A stretch of DNA of 64,000 bases from Serpula lacrymans var. lacrymans S7.9 (GCF_000218685.1 NW_006763290.1:1922417-1986416); one strand, 5' to 3'; positions 1-11,460 are shown, counted from the first letter of the stretch. Made by a program: numbers and translations. Notes: a model not told the origin generated them from the letters alone.

Positions 1-505
1 ATTGAACTAGAGAACAATACATCAAGTATGTACTTCTCTATATAGTGAACGGCGATGGTCAGACCGAGAAAGGGAAGTACTGAGAAAGTGGTCTGACCAG
101 CTAGCTAACCAATAAGAAAAAAGGAGAAAGTGGTCCAATCTATTGTATTTACTAATCGTATGAGAAAATGTATTGGTAAGGGATGTGCAATTGGCTGTAT
201 CAGTAAGCCCATGAGAAGGCACTGACTCACAACCTTCTTCGCTTATCAATATTCCTACGAAGTATTCCCAGACATAGCACTGGATCGTGGCTATGTCATC
301 TGGATATCTTCTCGAGGGTCGACAACAAGTCTTCCTCGTTGTAGGTACGATAGAACGTGAGTGTGAAGAGAGAATAAGAAGAAAAATGATAAAAGTAATA
401 AGACACCTGCTGTAATCTCTAGTCCAAAGGCAAGAGGAGTGACGGGGATCGAGTCTGCTAACCACGACATGACGGGAATGCGATAAGAAAAATTGATTCC
501 TCACA
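1..505 (-). mobile_element. LTR-5 (gypsy C family), partial at window edge
   Basis: This stretch is collinear with the 3' LTR of the gypsy element at 24.7-25.2 kb. Shared blocks include the start (minus strand TGTGAGGAATCAATTTTTC against TGTAAGAAGTCAATTTTTC), the stretch around 'ggtcagacc' and 'gtggtctgacca', and 'agtaagggatgtgcaattgg'. The terminal CA on the + strand at 504-505 is the TG of the LTR. No polypurine tract follows it; sequence of the Plavaka-like gene begins at once. In the minus orientation this is therefore either a solo LTR or the 5' LTR of an element lying outside the window. Its other end is cut off by the window start. Confidence 0.75.
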
Positions 506-3500
506 TGCGGCAGCGGCACACAAGTAAAGTGTCATCAAATATATTGAGGTACTGGAATGTGTCAGTCTTTGTCCAGCGGATGGCAGGCTTGCTCTGGACA
601 GTAACCATACTTAACATGCATTTTATAAGCTTTAGCGGATACATATGCAAGAACTTAAACAACAAACCAGGTAGCATATGTGGGGGCACTACAAGTCCGA
701 GCTTCCAAGATATTAATGGCGGAGATGTGACCAGTGCAAGAGCTGAAGGGCCAGCACAACTCCATTCCCAATTTTCATCACCGACAAACTCTTCATGTTT
801 GACTTTGAAGTATCCACCAGATACAAAGTGGCGCAAACATAGAAGTCCTGCAGCACATCTAGCAATGTCCTGGGATGGTGCTTGCTGATTTGAATTGACC
901 GACCAGCCACAAATAATGCTATTAAATGATTCTTGTACTTCAGTAGCGAATAATGTGGCTGGTCCAAAGCACTGTATATGATCAATAATGTGTATGATGA
1001 GGTGGAACTTGGGCTTATTAAACCAACGAGGTGTCCATTGGACAGTGCAGTTGAGGAAGTGATTGATGGAAGCCTCCAATCAAAGCTTAACATATTAATT
1101 GTCAGATACGGCAGTCAGGGCATAGACAGAAAGTTAATCACTCACAAAGTAACTATTCTTATCATCAATATCCGGTTGCCATACAAGAGGGGCAAGGACG
1201 CATAGAGCAGCCCATGCATTGAGTATCTTTTCATCTAATAAATCATAGAGAACAAAAACTGCCACCTGACTGATCAAGTAGAAATCACGTCCAACAAGCA
1301 ATCCTGCATACTGAACAAGGGTATGCCCCCACAACCTCAAAATACTAGGGTCGAGGCCAGAGACATCTAAACTACTTAGTCGAACCTTTAGGATTTGTTT
1401 TTGGTCATCAGATAGCCGCCCTACAGCATCTCGCCAAAAGTATTTGAGAAAACCAAGAAGGATAACATGGAGAATTTTGATAGGTGTGTCGGAGTGGGGA
1501 TTTAAGTCTGTATTTTTGTATTCAAAAGCAAATCATCTACATATAGTAAGATAACTCACCTTGTATTCGCCATACTGAGCTAAAAACATTAGAAGGCAGG
1601 TTTCAAACAGCATTATGCAAGGCTTGCTCAGCCACTCGGCCCTTCAGACCCTTACAAACTTTGTCTAACTTAGCAAAAAAGTGCTGCAAAACTGTGTCCT
1701 TTACACCGGTAGATGCTTGTAATAATTGGTTATCCTTTTGAGGTGCCATGTTGACCACATTTTGAAACATGCCCCGAGAGGTTTGTTTTGTTTCAGCAGG
1801 ATCACGAGCTTTTCCTCCCTATAGCTTGATTTTTAGTGTACTACCTTGGGATATTTATAATTCAGATACCTTTATAAATTGTTTGATGCGGTCTACCATT
1901 CCTGGTATTGTTTCTTTCTGAGGGTGATTGCCATCTTCATCCTCCATGTCATTGTCATCCTTCCCTTTCACCCAGCAGCAGCGACAGAAAAATTTTGATT
2001 GCAAGCCTGCATGGCATGCAAACTCGCTGTGCATAGGATTATCACCTAGCAGTGCCAGTACTGATATTATGACCAGCACTACCTCCTTGAATACACAGTC
2101 ATAAGCCCAGATTCCGGTGTCTTGACATGCACTACACAGAACAATTAGCATGATGTATGGCCAAAGAGTAGCTGGAATATATACAGAATCTCATTGACAA
2201 CCCCTTCTAACATTTCTAGAGATGGTGCAGCATTTGATGTATATAGAAAGTGCAGGTTGTATTCCCGATGCAGATGTTCTCTTGGAAGGCCAGCAGCACT
2301 CATGAGAAAGCTATTGTGTTCATTCCACTTCTTTGATTGATTGCCAGATGTGTCATCACAGTAAATGAAAACAGGGTAAGCTACTACTTGTGCACCTCCA
2401 GCCTTTGTACGCCATGGATTGGAAAGAGGCTGGGTCCACTGCTGAACCTGTCCCAAGAGATTGGGAGGCCAAAAACCTTCATAGAATAGCAGTTAGTACA
2501 TGTAATGTGTAAGAAAAAATACAATTTTACTAAATGGCACATCAAAGCGGGGCATGTTTGGCCCAAGATAAGCATCCTTCAACCCTTCAAAACACAAGGC
2601 TAGCATGTCCTTGGACATAGTCAATTCTTGTCCTTGTTCAATAAGCCATCCTTCGCCACACGAAACTACTCTCCATGCTCGAAACCACACATATCCATTT
2701 GTTTTAAAAAACATATATGGCATACAAATAGTGTTGTCATTCAAAAGTGCTGGCTCATGAATATAGAAATCCTGTGATCCTATGCGATACATAGGAGTTG
2801 TTAAGTTGGAATCGAGTTCATATAGCCATTGGTGGGCTTGGCAAATTTCATTCGATACTGTTCCACTATCTTCTGGATAGACTTTGAGGACAGAGCGTGT
2901 CATGGGATTAGAAAAATTCTAGACAGATGATTTAGTTACATTATTTGACGGATATCAAAAGAAATTTGAGTACCAATTTTACAAGAGACTCGGGTCTGAT
3001 CATATAGTATGTATGACCAAGGCACCCCATATGTTGCTTGATCTCAACACTGCACATATCATCTAAATCCCATCCCATCTTTTTGGTTTGAGCAAGCAAA
3101 GAAGTGCCGCTGACGCCGTTCTGCTGTAATAACCACAAAATCACTTCAAGTTCATCTCCAGAAAATATACTTCGTGGTAAATTTGATATAATGTCAAGTG
3201 TACAGGACTACAGATATGTTAGACACGGATAGAGAATGAAATAGAGATGCAAACAAGACAATCACTCCATGGATGCCATGGACCTTCTGCATCGTGTGAA
3301 ACTCCACGCCGATGAGATGTTGCTGCTGAAATTGTAAGTTAAAATACATGTATAATGTGCCAAAAGTACTTACCACTTATGTTACCATACAGTTCATCCT
3401 TGTCTGAACGCTCTACATCACCCTCATTATTGTCACTGTCCACTTCTAAGTTATCCACATCAAACCCGTGATCACAATGATAGCCTCTACAGCTCGTCAA

Positions 3501-4117
3501 GCTGCATGCCTCATCTGCTCCTCTACTGAAACTTGTGGTTGATCAAAATCATGACCAGCATAGTCAGGTCCATTATATTCGACATCCATTGGAGTGGGCA
3601 GATGAGCTGATGCAGAAAAAGTGGGGTGGCGGTGATCAGAGGGCCGAGTAGTACAATTGAGGGATTGCTGCTGTGGGACGAATAGTCCTGCCGCTTCAAG
3701 GAAGGCATCAAGGCCAGAGTTGCCTTGTGCAAGACTATTGAAAGCTCCCTGATGCTCATTTTTGTCTCTGACAGCAGCCATATGTGCAGCATGCAATTCA
3801 GTGGCATAACTTATGACCTCATTTTTGTGTTTGCGAGAAAACTCGTGGCGAAGGGCATTGAAGAGAGGTTGGTTTTGGGGAGCATCTGGACAGCGAAGGC
3901 AAGCCCAAGTGTTATTCTGCCAGTTTAATTGGAAATCTGGCTTGAATATTATTATACTAAGATCACCTAAGTGGCACACATGAGTGAACATACTTTTGGG
4001 TGCAGTGAAAAGACCATGATGAAAAAAAAATAAACAACTGTGTGCATTAACTTGCACGTTGGAGACAATGTTCAATGAGATGCTGCTGTGTGATTTGGCT
4101 GTGTGATGCGACGGCAA
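506..4117 (-). pseudogene. Plavaka-like (CACTA-related) transposase, decayed and interrupted
   Basis: Minus-strand coding blocks follow one another in the order expected for the large Agaricomycete transposase family called Plavaka (EnSpm/CACTA-related). Near 3.85 kb there is an N-terminal C2H2-like motif (CLRCPDAP...H...H). Near 3.1 kb is a block with WLLQQNGVSGTSL. At 2.5-2.9 kb is FKTNGYVWFRAWRVV. At 2.1-2.4 kb are YCDDTSGNQSKKWNEHNSF and LHFLYTSNAAPSLEMLEGVV. At 1.9-2.1 kb is LLGDNPMHSEFACHAGL. At 0.5-1.08 kb is WTPRWFNKPKFHLIIH with FATEVQESFNSII. The blocks lie in several frames separated by stops, so the copy is probably inactive, although some gaps could be introns. The C-terminal end runs straight into the LTR at 505, suggesting the LTR inserted into the gene. 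The family name rests on recalled motif similarity. Confidence 0.7.
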
Positions 4118-4229
4118 TAAAATGACTTGAAGCGTGGGAAGCGTTGGCTTGTGAAAAATCTACAAATAATCTTTACAGACCAACAGCGGTCTCATTTTCA
4201 CGGCCATGTCCCGGTATTGCACTGTAGTC

Positions 4230-4475
4230 AGATCAAAGGACTAATAAACCTAAGTGAAGCTCAGCCACTGCCCGAGAGGCTATAAAAACAGCTGAGGTAT
4301 TCCTATACTAAACCTTCTATTACTTATAGTCGGAGGTGCTACTCACTACAGTATAATAACTCCTAGGAGTACAATTGTGCTCCTAGGAGAACAATGGTTA
4401 CTCCATGGAGTGGTGGCTATGCTCCATGGAGAACAATGGCTGCTTCGGCAGAGACTGGGTTTATCCAGTTTTGTC
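4230..4475 (-). mobile_element. LTR-4, 3' LTR of copia element D
   Basis: The sequence starts (minus strand) TGACAAAACTGGATAAACC directly after the RNase H reading frame. It repeats at 42.2-42.4 kb and 43.7-43.98 kb. It contains internal short palindromes such as 'ctcctaggag' and 'ctccatggag', each present more than once. The copia pol frame ends a few codons inside this LTR (GSDKTG then stop). The lower boundary is uncertain because about 55 bp present in the other two copies is missing here. Confidence 0.75.
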
Positions 4476-5765
4476 ACTCCCGCTCGAGTGCAAACGTAGT
4501 CCCATAGCTTTAGAGAATTTCCAGTGTTTTTCATGAGTGAGGGGTTTAGTGAGAATGTCTGCAACCATATCTCCTGTAGGAACATATCTGATTACTGCCT
4601 CTCCCTTTGATACTAAGTCATCTTGGATAAAATGATATTTCCGTTGAATGTGTTTTGTGCGAGCACAGAACTGTGGATCTTGTGTAAGAATGATAGCTGC
4701 TTGATTGTCACAGTGCAATATTGTAGGTCCATTTTGAGCATGTCCAATTTCTTCAAAAAATGTCCAAAGCCATGCAAGGTGTTGTCCAGTATTGCTCAAT
4801 CCAATGTACTCTGACTCCGTGGAGGATAAAGCTACCATGCTTTTTCTTTTGCTTGTCCAGGAGATTACTCCTTGGATGGTGATAAAGACAAACCCTGATG
4901 TTGATCGAGACGTGTCTGGGTCTCCAGACCAATCTGCATCTGAATATCCATAGAAATCCATGTCCATGGAGACATCTGTGCCATCATATCGTAGTTCCAT
5001 GTCCCTGGTTGCTTTCAGATATTGGAGGACACATTTTGCAGCTTCCTAGTGATGGCTCCTTGGAGCTGAGCTATGCCTGCTTAGTATTCCAATGACGTAG
5101 GCAATGTCTGGGCGGGTTCCAAGCATGGCATACATGAGGGAGCCTACAATTAAGAGGTATGACACTTGACGCCCTTCAATATGCATCTTGTGTTGCACAA
5201 TATCTTCCCCTGGAGCATTTGCAAGGAGTTTTGATCCATGGGCCATTGGTGTCCATACTGGTTTGCAGTTCTTCATTCCAGTATGCTCCAGGACTGTGTC
5301 AATGTATTGGCGTTGCAATAGGGATATTGTTTTGTTTGAACAATCACGTTGGATTTCTATTCCGAGGATGTATTTTGCTTCTCCAAGGTCCCGCATTTTG
5401 AATATGGATTCGAGTTTGGCTTTTGTGATATCCATGAATTTTTGGGATGAAGCTCCTGGGAGGAGGTCATCTACATAGACAACAACAAACCATATTTGTT
5501 TGTTGTCCCGGAATACATAGAGACATGTTTCTGCATTTAGTCTTGTGAAACCGAGCTCCTGGAGCTTGCGATCAAAAGTTTTGTTCCATGTACGACCAGC
5601 TTGTTTTAACCCGTAGATGGATTTCTTCAATCTCCAGCAGTATCCAGGTTGGATAGGAACACCCCCTGGAGGACACATGTACAGTTCTTCTTCAAGTTCT
5701 CCATTGAGATAAGTTGTGGATACGTCCATTTGATCAAGTTCTAGGTCGTACTTTGCTGCCAGGGC
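4461..5765 (-). pseudogene. Ty1/copia element D: reverse transcriptase and RNase H, 5'-truncated
   Basis: This is the 3' half of a copia polyprotein. The upstream part has MDVSTTYLNGELEEELYM, the ICYGLKQ-type block (SIYGLKQAGRTW), the catalytic YVDD box (VVVYVDDLLPG) and LGEAKYILGIEI. Downstream is the copia RNase H with YSDADWSGDPDTSRSTSG, SWTSKRKSMVALSSTESEY, CDNQAA and ADILTKPL. Everything stays in one frame except for a single TAG at 5046-5048, where the family usually has Trp (THW). That fits one G-to-A change. Upstream of about 5.77 kb homology stops abruptly inside the RT, so gag, protease and integrase are gone. LTR-4 follows directly. The lack of other damage suggests a fairly recent copy. 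Confidence 0.9.
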
Positions 5766-5890
5766 TAGAATAATCCGTCATCACTCTATCACGGGTGAGG
5801 GAGGCTATCACAACACAATGGGATCCGCACCCATGTACAGTGATTCTGGACCTTCTGGGCATGCAACCAATCAGTATGCTTTCCAAGTAC
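5766..5890. other. Short unassigned stretch after the copia truncation
   Basis: No coding similarity, repeat or RNA was recognised between the broken copia RT and the tRNA-like sequence. Confidence 0.5.
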
Positions 5891-5962
5891 ACCTTGGTAG
5901 CTTAGTTGGTAAAGCACCAGACCATGAAAGCTGGAGTCCCAGGTTCAAGCCCTGGCCAATGC
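5891..5962 (+). tRNA. tRNA-like sequence (probable tRNA pseudogene or SINE head)
   Basis: There is a good D-arm (GCTTAGTTGGTAAAGC, inside a box-A-like TAGCTTAGTTGG). There is also a good T-arm (CCAGG, loop TTCAAGC, CCTGG, with box-B-like GGTTCAAGCCC) at normal spacing. The 7 bp acceptor stem pairs at only about five positions (ACCTTGG with CCAATGC). The anticodon arm has one extra base and only four clean pairs (CCAG/CTGG around CATGAA), so no anticodon can be assigned safely. A functional tRNA is unlikely; a decayed tRNA or the 5' part of a SINE fits better. Confidence 0.4.
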
Positions 5963-6271
5963 ATGTTTTCTCATACTATAAACAAATGTCATAATTTGTC
6001 ACCAACCCTTGAGTCAGCGCATATTACCAGCATTGGCCTATCATGGACCTCATGAAGATGCGACATAAGAATACAAGCCATGCAGCTAAACTTGCAGAGC
6101 AAGTCACTGTTGCTTCTGTTGTCATGGGTAAATTGTTAGCAACAAGTTGGGCTTCTTAGGTTTGCCACAGGGCGTGAAGATCGGATGGAGAACAATATCT
6201 TAATGTTGGAGCACGCGGCACATATAATCTAGTTACAGCATGTTACTAAAATGATCTTGCTATGCTATATG
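5963..6271. other. Unassigned stretch between tRNA-like sequence and solo LTR
   Basis: I see no coding similarity or repeat here. The last bases before 6272 (ATATG) are the left copy of the target duplication of the solo LTR. Confidence 0.5.
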
Positions 6272-6676
6272 TGTTACAATTGACGTACCAGTACCTACTT
6301 ACGCTTCACTTTTTGTACTTTTACTTTTCTTTTTCCAAGTCACATGACCAGTCATGTGACCATTTACTTTACTTTACATTTTTCGACTTTTCATAGTCAC
6401 ATGATCAAGTCATGTGACGCAACACCTGACCAATGTCTAGACTCATCATGTGACCGGTCACATGCTAGACATCGGACTTTAAACTTTATTTACAACTGTA
6501 CAGTACCTTATGTATTTTAGTATATATACAGGAGCAATACATGGGGAAGGACTCAGCGAGTCCTCCTGTTGTCTAGCACAACAAACCCATTGAAACCTGA
6601 GGGGTGATCCCTCCTTCTCTCTTCTCTTATACTTGTCTGAGTTGTGTGCCAGAGTAAGAAACTCTTGGTCGTTACA
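6272..6676 (+). mobile_element. LTR-2 solo LTR with 5 bp target duplication ATATG
   Basis: The sequence runs TGTTACAATTGACG to GGTCGTTACA and is flanked on both sides by ATATG (6267-6271 and 6677-6681), the 5 bp duplication expected for an LTR retroelement. Inside are several CATGTGAC/GTCACATG palindromic repeats (6337-6465), a TATA-like 'tagtatatatac' and the hairpin GGACTCAGCGAGTCC. The segment from that hairpin to the end is clearly related to LTR-1. There is no adjacent coding sequence, so this is a recombined solo LTR. Confidence 0.85.
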
Positions 6677-6681
6677 ATATG

Positions 6682-8179
6682 CGGAGTTTGTGTGGTGTGG
6701 TGTGGTGTTTCTTATATAGGTATATACAATATCCCTGGTATTTATCATGCATCTGTTCCCAATGTTATTCACATTTGACTGGCAGCGGTCCTGTCCGGCT
6801 ATACCTGCTGAACGAGTTGTTATCTTAGTAAGGTAAGGTTTACAATCCATAGCAGAGTAACGCCAGTGGAGCCTAATTTCAAATGTCTGCAATACATCAG
6901 TGAAGTGTTGTTCTCTGGTTAAGGTGATAGCATACATACATTTTTTGTTGGAGGAAAAAACAAACAATGGTTAAGCATATTGGTAAGCAATAGTCAGTGT
7001 TGGAGGTGAAGTAGTTGGGTTGCTGAGGCCAGAGGGAAGAAGAAACAACTGCATTTGAGTGTTTGCAAATATTATGTTGATCTGTCCTTGTGACTGATAA
7101 TCATCACTCTACATCAAAATTGGCCCAACTTTAATTGTGTTACATGGTGTTGCACTATCTTTTTTAGCCCACTAGATCTCCAGGTCCTACTGATTGTCTA
7201 GTGAGATCATTCTTTTTGTGTTTCTTGTGTGTAGCATCCTTGCATGTCTCCACCCTCAATGGATATGGGTTTTTGTATTATCAGTGAGACAATAGTTTTT
7301 GTAGTAGATCCTGAAGACAACAGCTTTTTATGCACTTTCATTACAGATACAATGGCCTTGATACCACCTCTGAGGCTTTTATGATGTACATAGCTTATCC
7401 ACCTGTATGTTAATCAAAGTGTCACAGTGGGTCCTGAAAAAAGTTGGGCTATTGCATTCATTCGTAAAACCCTGTTCCTTTCTATTACTAACAACTGCTT
7501 CTGTGAGCCACATGGACACCAATATATATCCCATGTTCGATGGTGCATATGAAAATAACCCGGAAGGAAGTAATCACTCAATGACTGATATTCCAAACCT
7601 GGATATGGGAGTAACAGCAACTGATATATCTGTAGACAATCAAGTTAGAGACTCCCTTTCACAAGCTATGATATGTGAGGACTCTGATGAAGAAGAAGAA
7701 GAGGTCTGAGATGGCTTGTTTGTGCTACAACAGGTGAGCCGTATTTGATATGGATGATTCAGATTTAACCAAATATATTCAGTTTTGGGCTCATCCGGAG
7801 GTTGTGCAATCAGCAGACAATACTCCCTATGAAGCTTCCTTGAAAAAATCTGTGCCCTATACTACACAGTCACAGCTCCTGGTATACTTGAGCTTGTTCA
7901 TATATGACATGACTCCTCTAACAGCTACCTAGCAGGCTACACCCACAATACCAGAGCCCCCAGAAATAAGCTACCAGAGAGTGTACTTCGAGGTTGATGA
8001 ATCTGATATTCTCCACAGGTGTTTGCACAAAGTAGAGAAAGAGAAACAAAGAGAGAGGATTTACATGTCATCAGAAGTGAGTGTGATTGTAATTGATTTG
8101 TGGTCCAAGATATCATGACATTAATTTGTGTTCTAGCTCTGGCGGTGCATGCAGAGTGCACAAGCTGACCAAACAGAAA
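6682..8179. other. Unassigned region before gypsy A
   Basis: No protein family was recognised. An open frame at about 7407-7709 (+) encodes an acidic tail (DSDEEEEEV), and a short one follows at 7750-7932, but neither resembles anything I know. The sequence changes into gypsy reverse transcriptase at about 8.18 kb without a 5' LTR, so element A is truncated there. Confidence 0.4.
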
Positions 8180-10753
8180 TGGTGCTAGTAGACACATTGG
8201 CTGGTGCCAAGATCTTGACAAAGATGGATCTTAGATGGGGGTACAATAATGTATGAATCAAAGAAGAAGATGCTTGGAAGGCCACATTTACGTGCCACCG
8301 AGGATCCTTTGAGCCCCTCGTCATGTTCTTTGGGTTGACAAATTCACCGGCGACCTTCCAGAGCATGATGAACAAGATCTTTGCAGATATGGAAAACTGT
8401 ATCGTCATTTACATTGACAATTTATTAATATTTGCGAAGTCAGACGATGAGGCTGAGCAAACCCAAAAAATGTAATTTTAAAGTGAAGGAAGTAGACTTC
8501 CTTGGCATGATAATTGGCCAAAACGGAATCAGGATGGATCCTGAGAAAGTTCAAGCTATATCGGATTGGCCAGAACCTACTCACATAAAAGGAGTTAGGG
8601 CCTTTCTTGGCTTAGGCAATTTCTACCAAAGGTTTGTTGAAAAATTTGCAAAGATAATGAGACCGTTGAACGATCTCACTAAAAAGGACATTGTCTGGCA
8701 CTGGGGTGCCAAAGAACAAGAAGCTTTTGATAAGCTTAAACAGGCATTTACAACAGTACCCATATTAGCATTTCCCGGGTTAGACAAAGAGTTCTGGCTA
8801 GAAACTGACTCTTCTGATTTTGCTACTGGGGCTGTTCTGTCAACTAAATGCCCTGACAATCTTTGGAGGCCTTGTGCCTATTTATCACATAGTTTGTCGC
8901 CTACAGAGCGCAACTATCAAATTTACGATAAGGAGATGCTGGCCATCATTTGAGCTTTAGAGCACTGGCGGCACTACTTAGAAGATGCTAGGCACCAATT
9001 TGAAATTTGGACTGATCATAAGAATCTGGAGTATTTTATGACGGCCCAAGACTTGAACCAAAGACAGGCTTGCTACGCGGTGTACCTGTCTAGGTTTAAT
9101 TACAAATTAATTCATAAGCCTGGTGCTCCTATGGGGAAAGCGGATGCTTTGTCCAGAAGAGAGGATTATGCCAACGGCATCAAAGATAATAACAAAGGTG
9201 TCACCCTGATAGATCAATCCAGGGTTGCCAAGATTTGAATTGATCTTCTAGAAGTCTTTAAGAGAGACATCTCCTCAGAAGAGAAGGCGCGCCTTGATGG
9301 CAATAATAACTATTTATGGAAAGATGGGCTCTTCCACTTTAAAGACAAAATCTATGTGCCTGAGTCCGCAAGGATCAAGGCAATAGATAGACATCACAAC
9401 ACTCTGGTGGCTGTGCACCCTGGGTGGCAACAAACGATGGAGTTGATCTCCAAGAACTATGTGTGGCCTGGCATGGTCAAAGACGTACAGGAGTATGTAA
9501 AATCCTGTCTGAGATGTGCCATGGCAAAGAACTCTCATCAACCGCCAGCCGGTAAACTTGTGCCAAATCCAATACCAGCTGGTCCCTGGCAGGATATATT
9601 GGTCGACTTCACGACAGATCTGCCTGAGTCAGACGGGTACAATTCAGTAATGGTGGTAGTAGATCGCTTCTCCAAAGAAGTAGTATTGATTCCCACCAAT
9701 AAAACTATTACCGCCGCTGGTACGGCAGATTTATTCAAAGATTTTGTGTGGTCTATCCATGGATTGCCAGAAATGGTTATCTCCAATAGGGGATCACAAT
9801 TTGCTAGCAAATTTATGAAAAAACTATTCCAGATGCTGGGCATCAAACCTAAATTATCAACGGTGTTCCATCCGCAGACTGATGGACAAATGGAGAGGCT
9901 CAATCAGGAATTGAAGCAGTATCTCCGGATATTTATTAATGACAGACAGACAGATTGGGCGAAGTGGCTAAAGATAGCCCAGTTCTCATACAATATTAAG
10001 CAGTCGTTGGCTACAGGAAAGGCACCATGTGAGGTTACAAGATTGTACCTTCCTAGAATGGGTGTAGGACCTGGCAAAAGCAAAAACAAGGCTGCTGGGA
10101 ACATGGTCAAGGACATGAAATCTGTCTTAGACAAAATGCGCAAGGCGCTATTCAAAACTGCAGAGCAGATGAAAGATAGGGCAGAGCGTAGACGCTCTAA
10201 GGCCCCTGACTACAAGGTTGGCGACCTGGTCTGGTTAGATACCTACCACTTAAAATTAAAAGATCGGCAGTCTAGAAAACTGACCGGAAAGTGGATTGGC
10301 CCTTACCGGATTAAGGAAGTCAAAACCAATGCGGTGGAGCTAGAGCTCCCAAAACGAATGAGGGTAGTACCCAGGGTCAACATTAGCCGTGTAAAACCCT
10401 ACAAAGGGCCGCTGCCGGGACAACGCGTAGACCGGCCCGGACCAGTTGTAGTCACCCAGGAAGGTGAAGAAGAGTTTGAAGTTGAATAAGTGGTGGACGC
10501 ACGCTTGAAGCGTGGAAAATTAGAATTCCTAGTCCTATGGAATGGCTATGGAGACGAGGACAGAACATGGGAACCAAAAGCCCATCTGGACAATTCCCGT
10601 GACGCTGTTCGCGAACTTTATCCTAAGAATCCCTCGGCTCCTAGGAAGCTCAGAGGCATGGATTCTAAACTTTTTAATTCCCTTTTTCAACCTATGCCCA
10701 AAAATCTAACTACTACCTCCGGTACTTGGTCCCGCCTGGAAGTTGAGCCTTAG
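8180..10753 (+). pseudogene. Ty3/gypsy element A pol (RT, RNase H, integrase, chromodomain), 5'-truncated
   Basis: Domains in order: RT palm from DTLAGAKILTKMDLRWGYNN; YIDN at 8410-8421 where the family has YIDD, so one catalytic Asp is lost; RNase H around 8.8-9.1 kb (LETDSSDFATGAVLS, NYQIYDKEMLAII); integrase with HHCC zinc motif (HHNTLVAVHPG to CLRC, 9.39-9.52 kb); then the DDE core. The first Asp (DILVDF) and the Glu (GQMERLNQ) remain, but the second Asp is Asn (ISNRGSQF). A C-terminal chromodomain follows (VVDARLKRGKLEFLVLWNGY, 10.49-10.6 kb). From 8432 to 10753 all pieces share one frame, broken by stops at 8951, 9236 and 10487. There is an earlier TGA at 8254 and a small deletion near 8.45 kb. 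The 5' part (LTR, gag, protease) is missing. Confidence 0.93.
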
Positions 10754-10764
10754 AAGGGGGGTAG

Positions 10765-11179
10765 TGTTACGATAACACATTTTTGGACCTTTAATGTTCA
10801 TTCTCCTCTTTAACCTTTTACTGTAGTTTTCACACTCCGTGCCATGTGGCACTTTTCCTTTTGTTCAAACTCCACTTTCTCACGCTGCACTGCCTTTCTT
10901 TCTGTTTTAGATACAAGTCTCTCACGCAGTGGAGCTGGTCACACAAGCTGCGCCCTCTGACATCATCAGCCACTGCCTTTATCAACTGTATAGTATATAT
11001 GTACAAACAAACCTGTAGTAGTATATATACCCCGATAGATCAAGGAGACTCCTCAGCGAGTCCTCCTGTTGTATCCTCACAACTAACTTGTTGAAGTCTA
11101 AAGGGTAACCACTCCCTCATCATCATCTCTATAGTTGGTTCTAGTTGCGCGCCAGAGTAACTAACTCTTGGTTGTTACA
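10765..11179 (+). mobile_element. LTR-1, 3' LTR of gypsy A
   Basis: This runs from TGTTACGATAACACA to TTGGTTGTTACA. It is preceded at 10751-10764 by the purine-rich AGAAGGGGGGTAG, a typical polypurine tract. Inside are TGACATCATCAGCCACTG (bZIP/CRE-like), a TATA-like 'gtatatataccc' about 90 bp downstream, and the conserved block GACTCCTCAGCGAGTCCTCC. It is the reference copy for the LTR-1 family in this window. Confidence 0.9.
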
Positions 11180-11460
11180 TCAGCCAGTTCCTTGACTGTT
11201 ACGGTCCTACCCACTTGGCAGCTGCCAAGCACATTGTGCACTACCTTAAAGGGACAAGATTGCTGTGTTTGCACAGGTCCATCAGATATACACCTTGTTG
11301 GTTATACATACTGACACCTTCTTTGCAATGTGTCCAGACACCCGATGTTCTGTTCTGGGTATTGCACTTCCCTCGGATCTGAAATTGTCTCTTGGTGTTC
11401 CATCAAACAAGCCACTGTAACAACCTCAATTTGTGAGGCCTAATAAATTGCTGCCTCTGA
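11180..11460 (+). pseudogene. Copia RT/RNase H remnant
   Basis: Directly after LTR-1 the + strand encodes GPTHLAAAKHIVHYLKGTRL, the standard end of a copia RT domain. It is followed, with frame changes, by AMCPDTRCSVLG and then GSEIVSWCSIKQATVTTS..CEA, which match the RNase H blocks (PDTRRSxSGYxF, xISWxSKxQxxVxxSTxEAEY). Two consecutive stops replace EY. This is an old fragment of a copia lineage different from element D. Confidence 0.7.

Noticed and set aside
5891..5962. Functional tRNA gene
   Set aside because: Acceptor stem mismatched at about two positions and anticodon arm one base too long; kept only as tRNA-like.
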